Made by a program: the position numbers and the translations under genes. Below, piece after piece: positions 15,908-25,263 of a DNA stretch of 64,000 bases; the stretch's first letter is position 1; each line of letters begins with the position of its first letter. Under the pieces are notes generated by a model. The model made no database searches. It was not told the origin of the DNA and saw only the letters and a list, made by a program, of their open reading frames with translations. The stretch comes from CBDBBY01 sp965205055 (lineage in GTDB: Bacteria; Pseudomonadota; Alphaproteobacteria; Rhodobacterales; Rhodobacteraceae): the NCBI GenBank assembly GCA_965205055.1, contig OZ242030.1, positions 3,162,001-3,226,000 of the forward strand, given 5' to 3'.

Positions 15908-18793
15908 ATGCCGCGCACCAGCGAAGTCGCAATCAACACACTGTTCGCCGAAGTTCTCCGCGGCAAGCACCCGTTGTGGAACAACCGGCTCCACGTCGAG
16001 CAAACCGGGATACTGAGCGATGCTCCGCGAGCTCGGCCGGACGTGCTTGTCCACGTCCCTGACTCGCAACCGGTTGCGGTCGAAACCGAATACGACCCGG
16101 CGTCCACGGTCGAGGACGACGCCAAAGCCCGGCTCGGCAAAACTCCAAGCACGTCCGCCGACCCGATCGAGCAGGCTATCGCCGTCCGCATCCCCGAGTC
16201 GCTCCGGCAGGATCAGGCAGATCTGGCCGAACGCATCGCCGTCGCGGAATTCGGATATTGCGTGTACTCCGGCGACCCTGCCGCTCCGAACCGCTGGCCG
16301 GAAGCCGGATGGCTCACAGGCGGCATCGACCAGATCGCCCGGTGCATCGAGCACGCGATGGTGTCGCAGCGCCTCATCGACGAAAGCATGGCCATTCTCG
16401 AGGAGGGAGTCCAGATCGCCACCCAAGCCGTCAAGGACGCCGGAGAGCGCGGCTTCACCGACGTCGAACGCGACTTGGGCCGCGTCCTCAACCAACATGA
16501 CGGCGAACAGACCACCCGAATGGCAATGACCATCATCGCCAACGCGCTCACCTTCCACGCCGCGCTTTCGGGCACGCATGCAATATCGTCGGTCGCCCAG
16601 CTCAAGGCTGAATCGCAGACCTCCTTCCAATTGGGCCTTCTCGATGCATGGAGGCACATTCTCGACGAAATAAACTACTGGCCGATATTCAAGGTCGCAT
16701 CCGATCTTCTCGCCCCCTTGCGCGCCGCGACAGCTCGGCGCGCCCTTTCCGCGCTCGCAGCAGCGGCCGAACGCCTCGCCCACATCGGCGTGACTACGCG
16801 CCATGACCTGTCCGGCCGGATGTTCCAGAACCTGATCGTCGACCGGAAATTCCTCGCCACATTCTACACGCTCCCCACCAGCGCGACGCTCCTTGCGGAA
16901 CTGGCAGCCGCCCGCATGGACATCGACTGGAACGACCTCGACGCCTATCCCGGCCTCAGAGTCGCCGACCTGTCTTGCGGTACCGGAACGCTTCTATCCG
17001 CCGCCTATCATGCAGTGCTGGGCCGCTACCGGCGAGCCGGCGGCGACGACGGAAACGTCCACCGCGAGATGATCGAACATGCGATCATCGCCGCGGACAT
17101 CATGCCCGCCGCTGCGCACCTTTGCGCCTCGCAACTGTCCAGCGTTCATCCGAACGTCATTTTCGACAACACTCGCGTCTACACGATGCCCTACGGGATT
17201 GGTGTCGGCGACGAGCACGGACGCGGCGTCTCCATTGGCTCTCTGGACCTGACTGTCGCAACACAGACCCGCTCATTGTTCGCCACCGGGCAACGGCAGG
17301 CCCGCGGCGCGCAAAAAGACGTCGAGATCCAGGACATTGAGCTGCCTCATGAGTCGGTCGACCTCATGATTATGAACCCGCCCTTCACGCGCCCGACGGG
17401 GCATGAAGCAAATAAAATAGGCGTTCCCGTTCCGTCATTCGCCGGGTTCCGCACGACCGCCGACGAACAGCGCGCCATGTCCAATCGTCTTGCCGCCATC
17501 CGGAAGGCGCTCGACAGACCGGTTGGCCATGGCAATGCCGGCCTTGCTTCCAACTTCATCGATTTGGCCCATGCCAAAGTGAAGCCGGGCGGCATCGTCG
17601 CGTTTGTACTGCCGATCGCCGCCGTGCAGGGCAGCGCATGGAGCGCGGCGCGGAACCTGTTCGCATACCGATACAGGGAGATCGTAATCGTCGCCATCGC
17701 CGCTTCCGGGAACTTCGATCGCGCCTTCTCGGCGGACACAGGCATGGCCGAGGCGTTGATCGTCGCCACCAAGCGAAACGAGAGCGACACCGCCGCAGTG
17801 CAACCGGCGTTGTTCGTGAATCTCCGCCGCCGCCCGGCAACCCTGCTCGAAGCCGCAGAAACCGCTCAACTTGCCGCCCGTCTGCGGGAAGCGCCCGTCG
17901 CGGGCAGCTTGCGCGCCGGAGACCAGACTCTCGGCAGCTACGTCCGGGCGCCGCTGAACGAGGGCGGGTGCGCGGCTCTCCGCGAGTCTGCGATCGCCGA
18001 TGCCATGATGAATCTGCGACGCGGCGAACTGCGAATGCCTCGATTCAGCCAACCCTGCACCGCGCCGATCTGCCTTCTCGGGGAATTGGGGGACCGCGGA
18101 CTTTACCACCTTGACATCGGAACCGCCAACGAGGAGCAGCCGCCGTTCCGGGGACCATTCAGGATCGTTCCTGTCCGAGACGCGCCCAGCTATCCCATCC
18201 TTTGGAGCCATCAAGCAGATTTGGAACGACGTATGACGGTTGAGCCGGATCGGGAGGGCGACGTAAGACCGGACTGCGATTCCCGCGCTTCCGATGCTTG
18301 GCGGACCGCAACGCGCCTTCATTTCAATCGCGACTTTCAACTCAACTCGCAAAGCCTCGCAGCTTGCCTCACCCCGGAGCGCGCGCTCGGCGGCCGGGCA
18401 TGGCCGAACTTCCGGCTTCATGACACGAATTGGGACAAGACGATCGCGCTGTGGGCCAACTGCACTCTCGGATTGATGCTGTTCTGGTGGTCGGGCTCCC
18501 GCCAGCAGCAAGGCCGGGTCGCGCTGACCATATCTGAATTGCCCAAGCTCGCGGTTCTCGACCCGCGAATGCTGTCTGAAGCCAAGATCAGGCAAGCGGA
18601 TGCGATCTTTGAAAGGTTTCGAGAAGCGATCTTGATGCCTGCGCACGCGGCTTGCCGCGATGACGTTCGCCAAGACCTTGATCGAGCAGTGCTCTTTGAT
18701 CTTCTCGAATGCCCTGAGAGCCTGCTTGACCCGTTGAGCAACCTGCGCCGACAGTGGTGCAACGAACCTTCGGTGCACGGCGGCAAGTCATGA
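15908..18793 (+). CDS. N6-adenine DNA methylase with nuclease-like N-terminus, type IIG-like candidate
   Basis: 961-residue protein. The middle is a gamma-class adenine methyltransferase: FYTLPTSATLLAEL, the SAM-binding motif I VADLSCGTGTLLSAAYH, and the catalytic motif IV MIMNPPFTRP. The first ~100 residues contain ARPDVLV with D45 and VAVETEY with E59 and E61. This spacing recalls PD-(D/E)XK nucleases, although the usual lysine is replaced, so cleavage activity is uncertain. The last ~300 residues would be the target-recognition part. No separate endonuclease, specificity subunit or BREX/DISARM gene flanks it, so it could be a single-protein restriction-modification enzyme or an orphan methylase. 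The coding sequence is GC-rich like the chromosome, so recent arrival is not evident. Confidence 0.8.
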   Translation: MPRTSEVAINTLFAEVLRGKHPLWNNRLHVEQTGILSDAPRARPDVLVHVPDSQPVAVETEYDPASTVEDDAKARLGKTPSTSADPIEQAIAVRIPESLRQDQADLAERIAVAEFGYCVYSGDPAAPNRWPEAGWLTGGIDQIARCIEHAMVSQRLIDESMAILEEGVQIATQAVKDAGERGFTDVERDLGRVLNQHDGEQTTRMAMTIIANALTFHAALSGTHAISSVAQLKAESQTSFQLGLLDAWRHILDEINYWPIFKVASDLLAPLRAATARRALSALAAAAERLAHIGVTTRHDLSGRMFQNLIVDRKFLATFYTLPTSATLLAELAAARMDIDWNDLDAYPGLRVADLSCGTGTLLSAAYHAVLGRYRRAGGDDGNVHREMIEHAIIAADIMPAAAHLCASQLSSVHPNVIFDNTRVYTMPYGIGVGDEHGRGVSIGSLDLTVATQTRSLFATGQRQARGAQKDVEIQDIELPHESVDLMIMNPPFTRPTGHEANKIGVPVPSFAGFRTTADEQRAMSNRLAAIRKALDRPVGHGNAGLASNFIDLAHAKVKPGGIVAFVLPIAAVQGSAWSAARNLFAYRYREIVIVAIAASGNFDRAFSADTGMAEALIVATKRNESDTAAVQPALFVNLRRRPATLLEAAETAQLAARLREAPVAGSLRAGDQTLGSYVRAPLNEGGCAALRESAIADAMMNLRRGELRMPRFSQPCTAPICLLGELGDRGLYHLDIGTANEEQPPFRGPFRIVPVRDAPSYPILWSHQADLERRMTVEPDREGDVRPDCDSRASDAWRTATRLHFNRDFQLNSQSLAACLTPERALGGRAWPNFRLHDTNWDKTIALWANCTLGLMLFWWSGSRQQQGRVALTISELPKLAVLDPRMLSEAKIRQADAIFERFREAILMPAHAACRDDVRQDLDRAVLFDLLECPESLLDPLSNLRRQWCNEPSVHGGKS

Positions 18794-19259
18794 TGTCTGA
18801 GCGAGCCGAGTTCAATAATTGAGGAATCCCTTTCGGGACGATTCAATTTCCGGATTTCCCTGATTGCTTGAATGCGATTCTGATTTCATGCCGGTGAAGC
18901 AGGGCGGCACGGACCGCGAAACCTCGTTCCGGCGACTTTCGGCAAAACGCGGCTGCCGCGGCGCAGGCGAAAGCCCACGCAGCGAACTTGTGTTCCGACA
19001 GTGTGCCGGACATTGCCGAAGCGGTGGCGAATGATGCCAACATTGAGGGCTGCATGGGGCGCTTCCGCCAGAAGGCGCTCCGGCGCGCGGGATATGCAAC
19101 ACCCCGCACGCGCTTGCTTGCGATGTCATTGACGCAGGAGCAATGCGGCAGGCATAGGCGCGCTTCGCTGTCAAATCCATCGAATCTGCCTGAGCCTGCA
19201 CGAATGCGTTGTTCGCAGTTGTAGCGACGGCCTGATCGCGAGACCAAGGAGCATCCGGC
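18794..19259. other. Gene-free stretch
   Basis: 466 bases. A weak imperfect hairpin (AATCCC, loop, GGGA with a bulge, ATT) near 18822-18848 might end the methylase transcript. The ORFs on both strands look like antisense or random frames. Confidence 0.35.
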
Positions 19260-19898
19260 ATGGCCATTCCGCCCATTCTCGAACCCGGCCCCGAAGCCTT
19301 GAAGCAGGCCGCACGCCACCTGCGCGACGGCGGAATCGTGATTTGCCCCTCGGATGCGAACTACGGCATCGCGGTCGATCCGTTCAATGCCGAGGCGGTC
19401 GCGTCCTGTTTCGAAATCAAAATGCGCGATGGCGGCAAGCCGCTGACATTGTTCATCAGAGACCCCGCCGACTGGCGGCGCTTCGGCGCCGCCCGGGATG
19501 AGCGCCTGGTGCAGAAGCTGGCCGATCTCTATTGGCCCGGCCCTTTGAACATCGTGCTCGACAAGGTCGAGGGAGCGCCGAACCTCGCGCTCTCCGAAGA
19601 TGCGACGATCTCCATCGCCTGCCATGCCAGCCCGGTGTTGCGGAAGCTGCTGAGCGCGTTCGGCGGCGCCGTTGCGATGACCTCCGCGAATCTGTCGGGA
19701 GCTTCGGACGGCGTTCTGGTCGACATCAATGCCGCGGTCCGGCATGTCGGGCGTGCCGCGCGGCTTGCGCTGAGCGGAGGGCCGGTCTCAACCACGACAT
19801 CGACGACGATCGTTCGGGTCGATGACGGCCTGACATTGCTTCGCGAAGGCGATCTGACCTTCGACCGCATCCGATCGGACATTCCGGCTCCCCGGTGA
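19260..19898 (+). CDS. L-threonylcarbamoyladenylate synthase family protein (Sua5/YciO/YrdC)
   Basis: 212 residues forming a single YrdC domain. It has GGIVICPSDANYGIAVDP, the KMRDGGKPLTLFI block (family KxR...KP residues), WPGPLNIVLDK and a VAMTSANLSGASD segment. The family makes threonylcarbamoyl-AMP from threonine, bicarbonate and ATP for the t6A37 modification of tRNA. There is no C-terminal Sua5 domain, and PSDANYGIA replaces the usual PTDTVYGL, so it may be a YciO-like paralogue rather than the main synthase. A 57-base gap separates it from the downstream transporter. Confidence 0.8.
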   Translation: MAIPPILEPGPEALKQAARHLRDGGIVICPSDANYGIAVDPFNAEAVASCFEIKMRDGGKPLTLFIRDPADWRRFGAARDERLVQKLADLYWPGPLNIVLDKVEGAPNLALSEDATISIACHASPVLRKLLSAFGGAVAMTSANLSGASDGVLVDINAAVRHVGRAARLALSGGPVSTTTSTTIVRVDDGLTLLREGDLTFDRIRSDIPAPR

Positions 19899-19955
19899 TT
19901 CGGCGGCGAGAGCTTTTCCGCTAGGAGCTCTTGTCCGCGACGGATCCAGGCGTCC

Positions 19956-21203
19956 ATGGCCCAATCTTTCGACAGCATCGTCCGGCGCTTTCTGATCTAC
20001 CGCGTTGTCTCGCGGTTCTCCTTCTATGTGCCGATCTACGTGGTCGCGCTCCTGGCGGCGGAGTTTTCGTTCCGGGAGATCGGCGGAGTCCTCTTCGCAT
20101 ACGGCATCGCGACCATGGCGTTCGGCGGCGCAGCCAGGCGCGCGATGCGCAGGCGCGGGCCGGCCGGAGTCATCGCCCGGGGCGAAGCGTGCAAGTTCTT
20201 GTCCAACGCCCCCATAGGCTTGGCGCTGACGGGGACGTTTCGAAGCATCGCCCATGCCGATATCGCCGTGCTCGTGCTCGCCCAAATATTCAGAGGCGTC
20301 GGCTATTGCTTCGCCGCATCGGGAGACGGCAGCTATCTGAGCCGCGCCGCCGAAGCGGTCGGCGCTGAAAGCGAGAGCCAAGTGAAGGCGCAGGCGAAAT
20401 CTTCGAGCTACATGTTCATGGCGTTCCTGGTCGCCGGCTGCGCGGGGGCGGCGCTGTACAAGGTCATGCCCTCTTTGCCGTTCTTTATGACAAGCGCCGC
20501 AAACCTGGTCGCGGCAATCATCGCGGCCATGTGGCTGGCCGTTCGAGCGCCCGACGCCTCCCCGGCTGCGGACAGCACGGCCGACATGTCGAATTCCGGG
20601 CGTCCGGCTGCATTGTCGGCGGTCGCGCGGATCAACCTGTTCGGATACGCGTTCCTGCGCGCGATCGTGTTGACATCGCAATTGCTGATCCTGCCGGTCT
20701 GGCTGTTTCTGTGGCTGCAGATCGAAGTCCTCCATTTCGGGCTGGTCTTCGGACTCTACGCCTTCGTCGGCTTCCTCGGAGGACGCTTCTATCCGAAGCT
20801 CTCGGAAAAAGTTTCGCAAAAAGGCGGCATCGCATTCGCAGCGGCCATGACCTTGACGTCCATGCTTGCGCTGAGCCTAAGCCAAACGATCCTGCTCGCT
20901 CTGGCCGCGCCGATCGGAATGTTCTGCGCCGCGGGCATGCTGCGCCCGGCATTCCTTCCTGCGCTCAGCCAAGCGCAAACCGTCGACGGCCGCTCGATCA
21001 ACGCTGTGCCCAGAGCGGAACGATTGTTCGGAGCCTTGAGCGCGGCATCCTTTCTCGCGGGCGGCATCGCTTTTCACGCGGGCTTCCCGCCCCAGCAGAT
21101 CGTGCTGGGCTCGGCCGTCTTGGCGGCGCCCGTGCTGACCTTGGGGCTTATGCTGCTCAGAGCCAATCATGACCCGCGCATTCCAAATTCGCCGAATGGA
21201 TGA
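19956..21203 (+). CDS. MFS-like multi-pass membrane transporter
   Basis: 415 residues with about 12 hydrophobic segments, an RG(V)GYCF-x(2)-GDGSYLS segment in the first half, and a long polar linker near residues 195-215, typical of a 6+6 major facilitator topology. The basic stretch RRAMRRRG after the second helix fits the conserved cytoplasmic loop. No substrate signature is recognised. It is 57 bases after the YrdC gene on the same strand and converges on proW; the 107 bases between them show no clear terminator. Confidence 0.65.
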   Translation: MAQSFDSIVRRFLIYRVVSRFSFYVPIYVVALLAAEFSFREIGGVLFAYGIATMAFGGAARRAMRRRGPAGVIARGEACKFLSNAPIGLALTGTFRSIAHADIAVLVLAQIFRGVGYCFAASGDGSYLSRAAEAVGAESESQVKAQAKSSSYMFMAFLVAGCAGAALYKVMPSLPFFMTSAANLVAAIIAAMWLAVRAPDASPAADSTADMSNSGRPAALSAVARINLFGYAFLRAIVLTSQLLILPVWLFLWLQIEVLHFGLVFGLYAFVGFLGGRFYPKLSEKVSQKGGIAFAAAMTLTSMLALSLSQTILLALAAPIGMFCAAGMLRPAFLPALSQAQTVDGRSINAVPRAERLFGALSAASFLAGGIAFHAGFPPQQIVLGSAVLAAPVLTLGLMLLRANHDPRIPNSPNG

Positions 21204-21310
21204 CGTTGCCGAAAGGACGCCCTGAATCGTGGGCAGCATCGAGAGATTCCGCTTTTGCGGGAAGCATTGATCACGGGACAGGCCGGGCTGGTTCCCGGGA
21301 ATCGCGTCGC

Positions 21311-22900
21311 CTATTTCTGGTCCGCTCTCCTGAACGCTCCTTGAACCACCCTGTCGATCACCATCGCGCAGAACAGGATGGCCAGACCGCCGAGCAGGCC
21401 GGGGCCCTTCGCGGCATATTGAAGCGCTTCGAGGATCGCCTTCCCGAGGCCGCCGCCGCCGATCAGCGAAATGATCACAACCATTGAAAGGCACATCAGT
21501 ATCGTCTGATTGACCCCGGTCATGATCGAAGGCAGCGCGAGCGGCACCTCGACGCCTTTCAAGAGCTGCCCCCGGGTCGCGCCGAACGCCGTCGCGGCCT
21601 CCTTTATGCTTTCAGGAACTCCCCGCATCCCGAGCGCCGTCAGCCGGATCACCGGCGGCATTCCGAATATGATCGTGGCAAGAATGCCGGGCGGGTTCCC
21701 TGTTCCGAAAAAGGCGATGATCGGGATCAGATAGACGAACGCGGGCAGAGTCTGCATCAAATCCAGTATCGGCTCCGCGATCTTGTAAGCCCTTGTGGAC
21801 TTCCCGAACCAAATGCCGAGCGGAATCCCGAATATGACGCAAATGATCACGGCGGCGCCGACGAGGGCAACCGTCTCCATCGCGATCTCCCAATATCCGA
21901 GCAAAGCGATGTACGCCAACGCGGCCGCCGTGAAGATCGCCACGCGCGGTCCGGCCGCTCTCCAAGCCGTGACGCAAATGACCGCCATGACCACCGGCCA
22001 AGGCGTTCCGATCAAAGCGATGGTCATGGCGTTCAAGACCGAGCGCACGCCCGCCGTGATCGCATCGAATGCTCCCGAACCCGACGTGGCGGCCGCATCG
22101 ATGCGCGCTTCAAGCCATGACGCGAGCTGCGTGTAGAATGTCGCGCCTTCCTGCTCCAGAACGGCGAAGCTGATCTCTTCTTCGGGAAAGGCGTTCAGGA
22201 TTTCCAGCGGGCTCGCGACCGTGAACTTGTAGATCGTCAATGGAGCGATCATGACGATCAGCGCGAGCGCAATCGCGAGGTTCCGCGCCTTCGCGCCGAA
22301 TTCCGTGCCCGAAGGATCGATGCGCCACCTCGAATACTGCTTTTCGTACACGATGTCGGCATAGAACCCTTGGAGCAGCTTGAATACGAGCAGCAGCACC
22401 AAACCGCCGACAAATATGCCCAGCGCTTCGGCGTTGAGGCTTTCAGCTTCCGCGAGACTGCGCTCGGCCGCCCGCTCCATGTTGTCGGCGAGGGTTTCGA
22501 AGCGCGTCGCGTCTTCTCCTGCGGCGACCGCGGCGTCGGCCCGCTCGCGGAATTCGGCGGCCCGCCCGAGTTGGGACTCCGCTCTGCCCGTGAATTCGGC
22601 TCCCGGATTTCCCCAAAGCCCGCGACCGATCTGAACCCAAGCGATCATTTCGAGAATCAGGAACAGCCAGAAGATTCCCCAAATGCCCCTGAAGCCGGAC
22701 CAGGCCGGACCAAGCAGCGCTGCGGCCCAGTTGAAGGTGCGAGGAACGAAGCCTGTCGCCTCATGCACTCGATGGAACGCCTTCTGATAATAGGCGGGAT
22801 TCAGCGCCGCGAATTCCGCGATCGAAGCATCAAGCGTTTCGCGGTCGACTTCGATTTCCGAAGCGGCGGTGACCTTGGCGCTGTCAGGCTCCGAATTCAT
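21311..22900 (-). CDS. proW: Glycine betaine/proline ABC transporter permease with N-terminal extension
   Basis: Membrane subunit of the betaine importer. The C-terminal ~300 residues hold the BPD_transp_1 domain, with the coupling-helix EAATAFGATRGQLLKGVEVPLALPS and the typical ISLIGGGGLGKAILEAL. At 529 residues it is much longer than ordinary ProW. Residues about 50-95 contain FNWAAALLGPAWSGFRGIWG followed by a hydrophobic helix, resembling a DUF2628-type small membrane domain. Residues about 105-150 are alanine/glutamate-rich and likely coiled coil, before another membrane helix. The start overlaps the proV stop by four bases (ATGA on the minus strand). Confidence 0.92.
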   Translation of the reverse strand: MNSEPDSAKVTAASEIEVDRETLDASIAEFAALNPAYYQKAFHRVHEATGFVPRTFNWAAALLGPAWSGFRGIWGIFWLFLILEMIAWVQIGRGLWGNPGAEFTGRAESQLGRAAEFRERADAAVAAGEDATRFETLADNMERAAERSLAEAESLNAEALGIFVGGLVLLLVFKLLQGFYADIVYEKQYSRWRIDPSGTEFGAKARNLAIALALIVMIAPLTIYKFTVASPLEILNAFPEEEISFAVLEQEGATFYTQLASWLEARIDAAATSGSGAFDAITAGVRSVLNAMTIALIGTPWPVVMAVICVTAWRAAGPRVAIFTAAALAYIALLGYWEIAMETVALVGAAVIICVIFGIPLGIWFGKSTRAYKIAEPILDLMQTLPAFVYLIPIIAFFGTGNPPGILATIIFGMPPVIRLTALGMRGVPESIKEAATAFGATRGQLLKGVEVPLALPSIMTGVNQTILMCLSMVVIISLIGGGGLGKAILEALQYAAKGPGLLGGLAILFCAMVIDRVVQGAFRRADQK

Positions 22901-23937
22901 TCTTTTCCGCTCTGTATTGCCCGCAGCAGGCGGGGCTTGCTCACGAAACCGACGTCTTGAGCGTTCGACGTGATGACGACGGGCAGATTCGTGCCGATCG
23001 AATGATCGATCAACTGATCCAAATCGGCGTTCTCGTCGGCGCGCGGAGCGGCTCCAAGCGGTTCCGAGGCCTTTTCAATAGGCTCCATGATTGAATGGGC
23101 TTTGACGAGCTTGAGCTTCGAAATCCCTTTCACGAACTCGCGGACGTAGTCATCCGCCGGATCGACGACGATCTGCTCCGGCGTGCCGATCTGGACGATC
23201 GCGCCGTCTTTCATGATGGCGATGCGGTCGCCGAGCCTGATCGCTTCGTCCAGATCGTGCGTGATGAACAAGGTCGTCTTCTGAAGTTCGGCCGCCAAGG
23301 CCTTGAACTGATCCTGGAGCTGCAAGCGAATGAGAGGGTCCAGCGCCGAGAAAGGCTCGTCCATCAGCAGGATTTCAGGATCGGAAGCCAGGGCCCTCGC
23401 GATGCCCACGCGCTGCTGCATGCCGCCGGACAATTCCTTCGGAAGGCGGTCCTCGTAGCCGACCAGTCCGACAAGTTCCAATGCGTGGTCGGAGATCGCC
23501 CAGCGCCTGGATTTCGGGATGCTCCTGATTTCGAGCGGGTAGGCCACATTTTCACGCACGGACCGATGCGGGAGCAGGGCGATGTGCTGGAACACCATGC
23601 CGAGATGCAGCGCGCGCAATTCCCGCAGTTCCGATCTCGACATCGAGCCGACGTCGCGGCCGAGAACTTCGACTTTTCCCTCGGTGGGTTCGATCAGGCG
23701 GTTCACCAGGCGCACCAAGGTCGATTTTCCCGACCCGGAAAGGCCCATGATGCAGAAAACCTGGCCTTTCGCCACTTTGAAGCTTGCATCGCGCACGCCG
23801 ACCACGCACGCGTATTCCGAAAGGATTCCGGCCTTGCCGACGGACTCCGATTTCGCGGCCTCCAACGCCTCCTTCGCGCGAGCCCCGAACACCTTCCAGA
23901 CGCCTTCCAGCCCTACGACTGTATCGGTATCGTCCAT
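22897..23937 (-). CDS. proV: Glycine betaine/proline ABC transporter ATP-binding protein
   Basis: 346-residue ATPase. Walker A GLSGSGKSTLVR, signature LSGGMQQRVGIARAL, Walker B EILLMDEPFSALDP and switch histidine in LFITHDLDEA. The long N-terminal lead-in (KVFGARAKEALEAAKS) is characteristic of ProV/OpuAA. The C-terminal region after residue 270 corresponds to the CBS-type regulatory part but looks shortened: only LPVVITSNAQDVGFVSKPRLL resembles one CBS half. It lies between proX and proW on the minus strand, 64 bases after proX. Confidence 0.95.
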   Translation of the reverse strand: MDDTDTVVGLEGVWKVFGARAKEALEAAKSESVGKAGILSEYACVVGVRDASFKVAKGQVFCIMGLSGSGKSTLVRLVNRLIEPTEGKVEVLGRDVGSMSRSELRELRALHLGMVFQHIALLPHRSVRENVAYPLEIRSIPKSRRWAISDHALELVGLVGYEDRLPKELSGGMQQRVGIARALASDPEILLMDEPFSALDPLIRLQLQDQFKALAAELQKTTLFITHDLDEAIRLGDRIAIMKDGAIVQIGTPEQIVVDPADDYVREFVKGISKLKLVKAHSIMEPIEKASEPLGAAPRADENADLDQLIDHSIGTNLPVVITSNAQDVGFVSKPRLLRAIQSGKE

Positions 23938-23958
23938 CTAATGCGGCATTTTTTTCAA

Positions 23959-23994
23959 GTGCGTCGCGGCCTGACCGGTCAGGCCGCGACGCAT
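23959..23994 (-). promoter_or_regulatory. Perfect 14-15 bp stem-loop between proX and proV
   Basis: GCGTCGCGGCCTGA (23961-23974), loop CCGG, TCAGGCCGCGACGC (23979-23992), plus one more T-A pair and a wobble outside. In the proX direction there is no T-run after it (an A-run follows). It therefore probably protects the 3' end of proX mRNA, so the binding protein is made in excess over ProV and ProW, rather than terminating fully. Confidence 0.75.
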
Positions 23995-24001
23995 GGAGAA
24001 C

Positions 24002-24964
24002 CTACTGGCTCAGCCAGCTGATGACCAAATCTTCGTTCTCGGCAACCCACCGCTTCGCGAATTCCGCGTTGTCCTCCTTATCGACCACGACCGCGTAGGT
24101 CATTTCGCTGACGTGATCGACCGTCAGCTCGACGCTGGAGAACAGCGATGCGACTTCGGGAAATGAATCCTCGAGCTCCGTCGCGTAGTAGACATGAAGA
24201 TAGGCGGTATCCCACGCCACTCCGGCATCCGAAATCTCGAGCCAAGCCGGATCGTCGGTCGGCTGGACGACATTCCATTTCGCGGGATCGTACGGCGGCT
24301 CTTCGAGAATGTGCACGTCGTGCAGCACGAACAGGTAGTGCGGCGCATAGCAGAAACCGACCCACGGCTGGCCGGCCGTGATCGCCGCGTCCAGATTCGC
24401 GTAGGCGAGCGTCTCGTCGAACTCCACCAATTCGAACGTCTGATCGTACCCGTACGATTTCGCCCTGATCTTCTCGACGTTCGTCGAGGCCCATCCCGGG
24501 GCGCCGATCCACAATTCGCCGGTGCCGTCGCCGTCAGAGTCGAAAAGCGCCGCTTTTTCCGGATCGGTCAAATCCTCGATCGTCGTCACGCCGTGCTCAT
24601 CGGCAACGGATTGCGGAACGCACATTCCTTGAAACGCCGGAACACCTACCGGGTTTCTGGCAACGGTGCCCCGCTCCTCGGCATACGTATCATGCAAATT
24701 CTGCTGATTCGGTATCCACACTTCCGGATGGGCGTGCATCGAGCCCTTGTCCATCGCTTCGAATACGATCGGATTCGTGCCGTTCTGCAGTTCTACGGAC
24801 AGCCCCATGTAATCCTCGATCACGACCTTCAAAATATTGGCCGTTGCTGCGACCGATGGCCAATTGGGCACTCCGATGACAACGTCGGCTGCTTTGGCAG
24901 GCACCGTCGCTCCTGCGCAGGCCAGCCCGATCGCCGCCGCCGTTGTGGTGAGTTTTCGAATCAT
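24002..24964 (-). CDS. proX: Glycine betaine/proline-type ABC transporter substrate-binding protein
   Basis: 320 residues with a cleavable signal peptide (about 1-25, ending VPAKA before ADVVIG), so periplasmic. OpuAC-type fold: VVIGVPNWPSVAATANIL, then HPEVWIPNQ, GAPGWAS, QPWVGFCYAPHYLF, with aromatic residues suited to a quaternary-amine cage. The ATG is preceded by ggagtaagac. It is the first gene of the proX-proV-proW unit. The ligand could be glycine betaine, proline betaine or a related compound; sequence alone does not decide. Confidence 0.9.
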   Translation of the reverse strand: MIRKLTTTAAAIGLACAGATVPAKAADVVIGVPNWPSVAATANILKVVIEDYMGLSVELQNGTNPIVFEAMDKGSMHAHPEVWIPNQQNLHDTYAEERGTVARNPVGVPAFQGMCVPQSVADEHGVTTIEDLTDPEKAALFDSDGDGTGELWIGAPGWASTNVEKIRAKSYGYDQTFELVEFDETLAYANLDAAITAGQPWVGFCYAPHYLFVLHDVHILEEPPYDPAKWNVVQPTDDPAWLEISDAGVAWDTAYLHVYYATELEDSFPEVASLFSSVELTVDHVSEMTYAVVVDKEDNAEFAKRWVAENEDLVISWLSQ

Positions 24965-25017
24965 GTCTTACTCCGTTATCGTCCGATTGCGTCCAGTATC
25001 CCCGCGGAGACAATTCA

Positions 25018-25046
25018 GCGTAATTTGCCGTTTGTCCGATTGTCAA
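25018..25046 (-). promoter_or_regulatory. Predicted sigma-70 promoter of proXVW
   Basis: On the minus strand a perfect TTGACA (25046-25041) is followed after 17 bases by TTACGC, or after 18 by TACGCT, a weak -10. It is about 55 bases upstream of the proX ATG. A weak -10 would suit an osmotically regulated promoter, but this is inference. Confidence 0.45.
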
Positions 25047-25263
25047 ACCGAAACGCCAAATTCGATCCAATTCTTGAGATGCCCGGCTGAAAGGCAGCCG
25101 GTTGACCGAGGCCGAAAATTCAATGTTTCCGCCGCCGCACTTGCGCAACGCCAACAAGATAAAGAATACGTGTGGATTGAGCCCGCTAGCCGAATTTTTG
25201 GACCGGCCACGCCGACTCGGGCGAAGCGGAATGTCTGGCATGCCCTGATGAAAGGAGGGCCAC

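Noticed and set aside
17435..18778. 447-codon minus-strand ORF
   Set aside because: Antisense to the adenine methylase gene; high GC content makes such long shadow frames common here.
18843..19745. 300-codon minus-strand ORF over the YrdC gene
   Set aside because: Overlaps the well-supported YrdC-domain gene on the opposite strand and has no motif.
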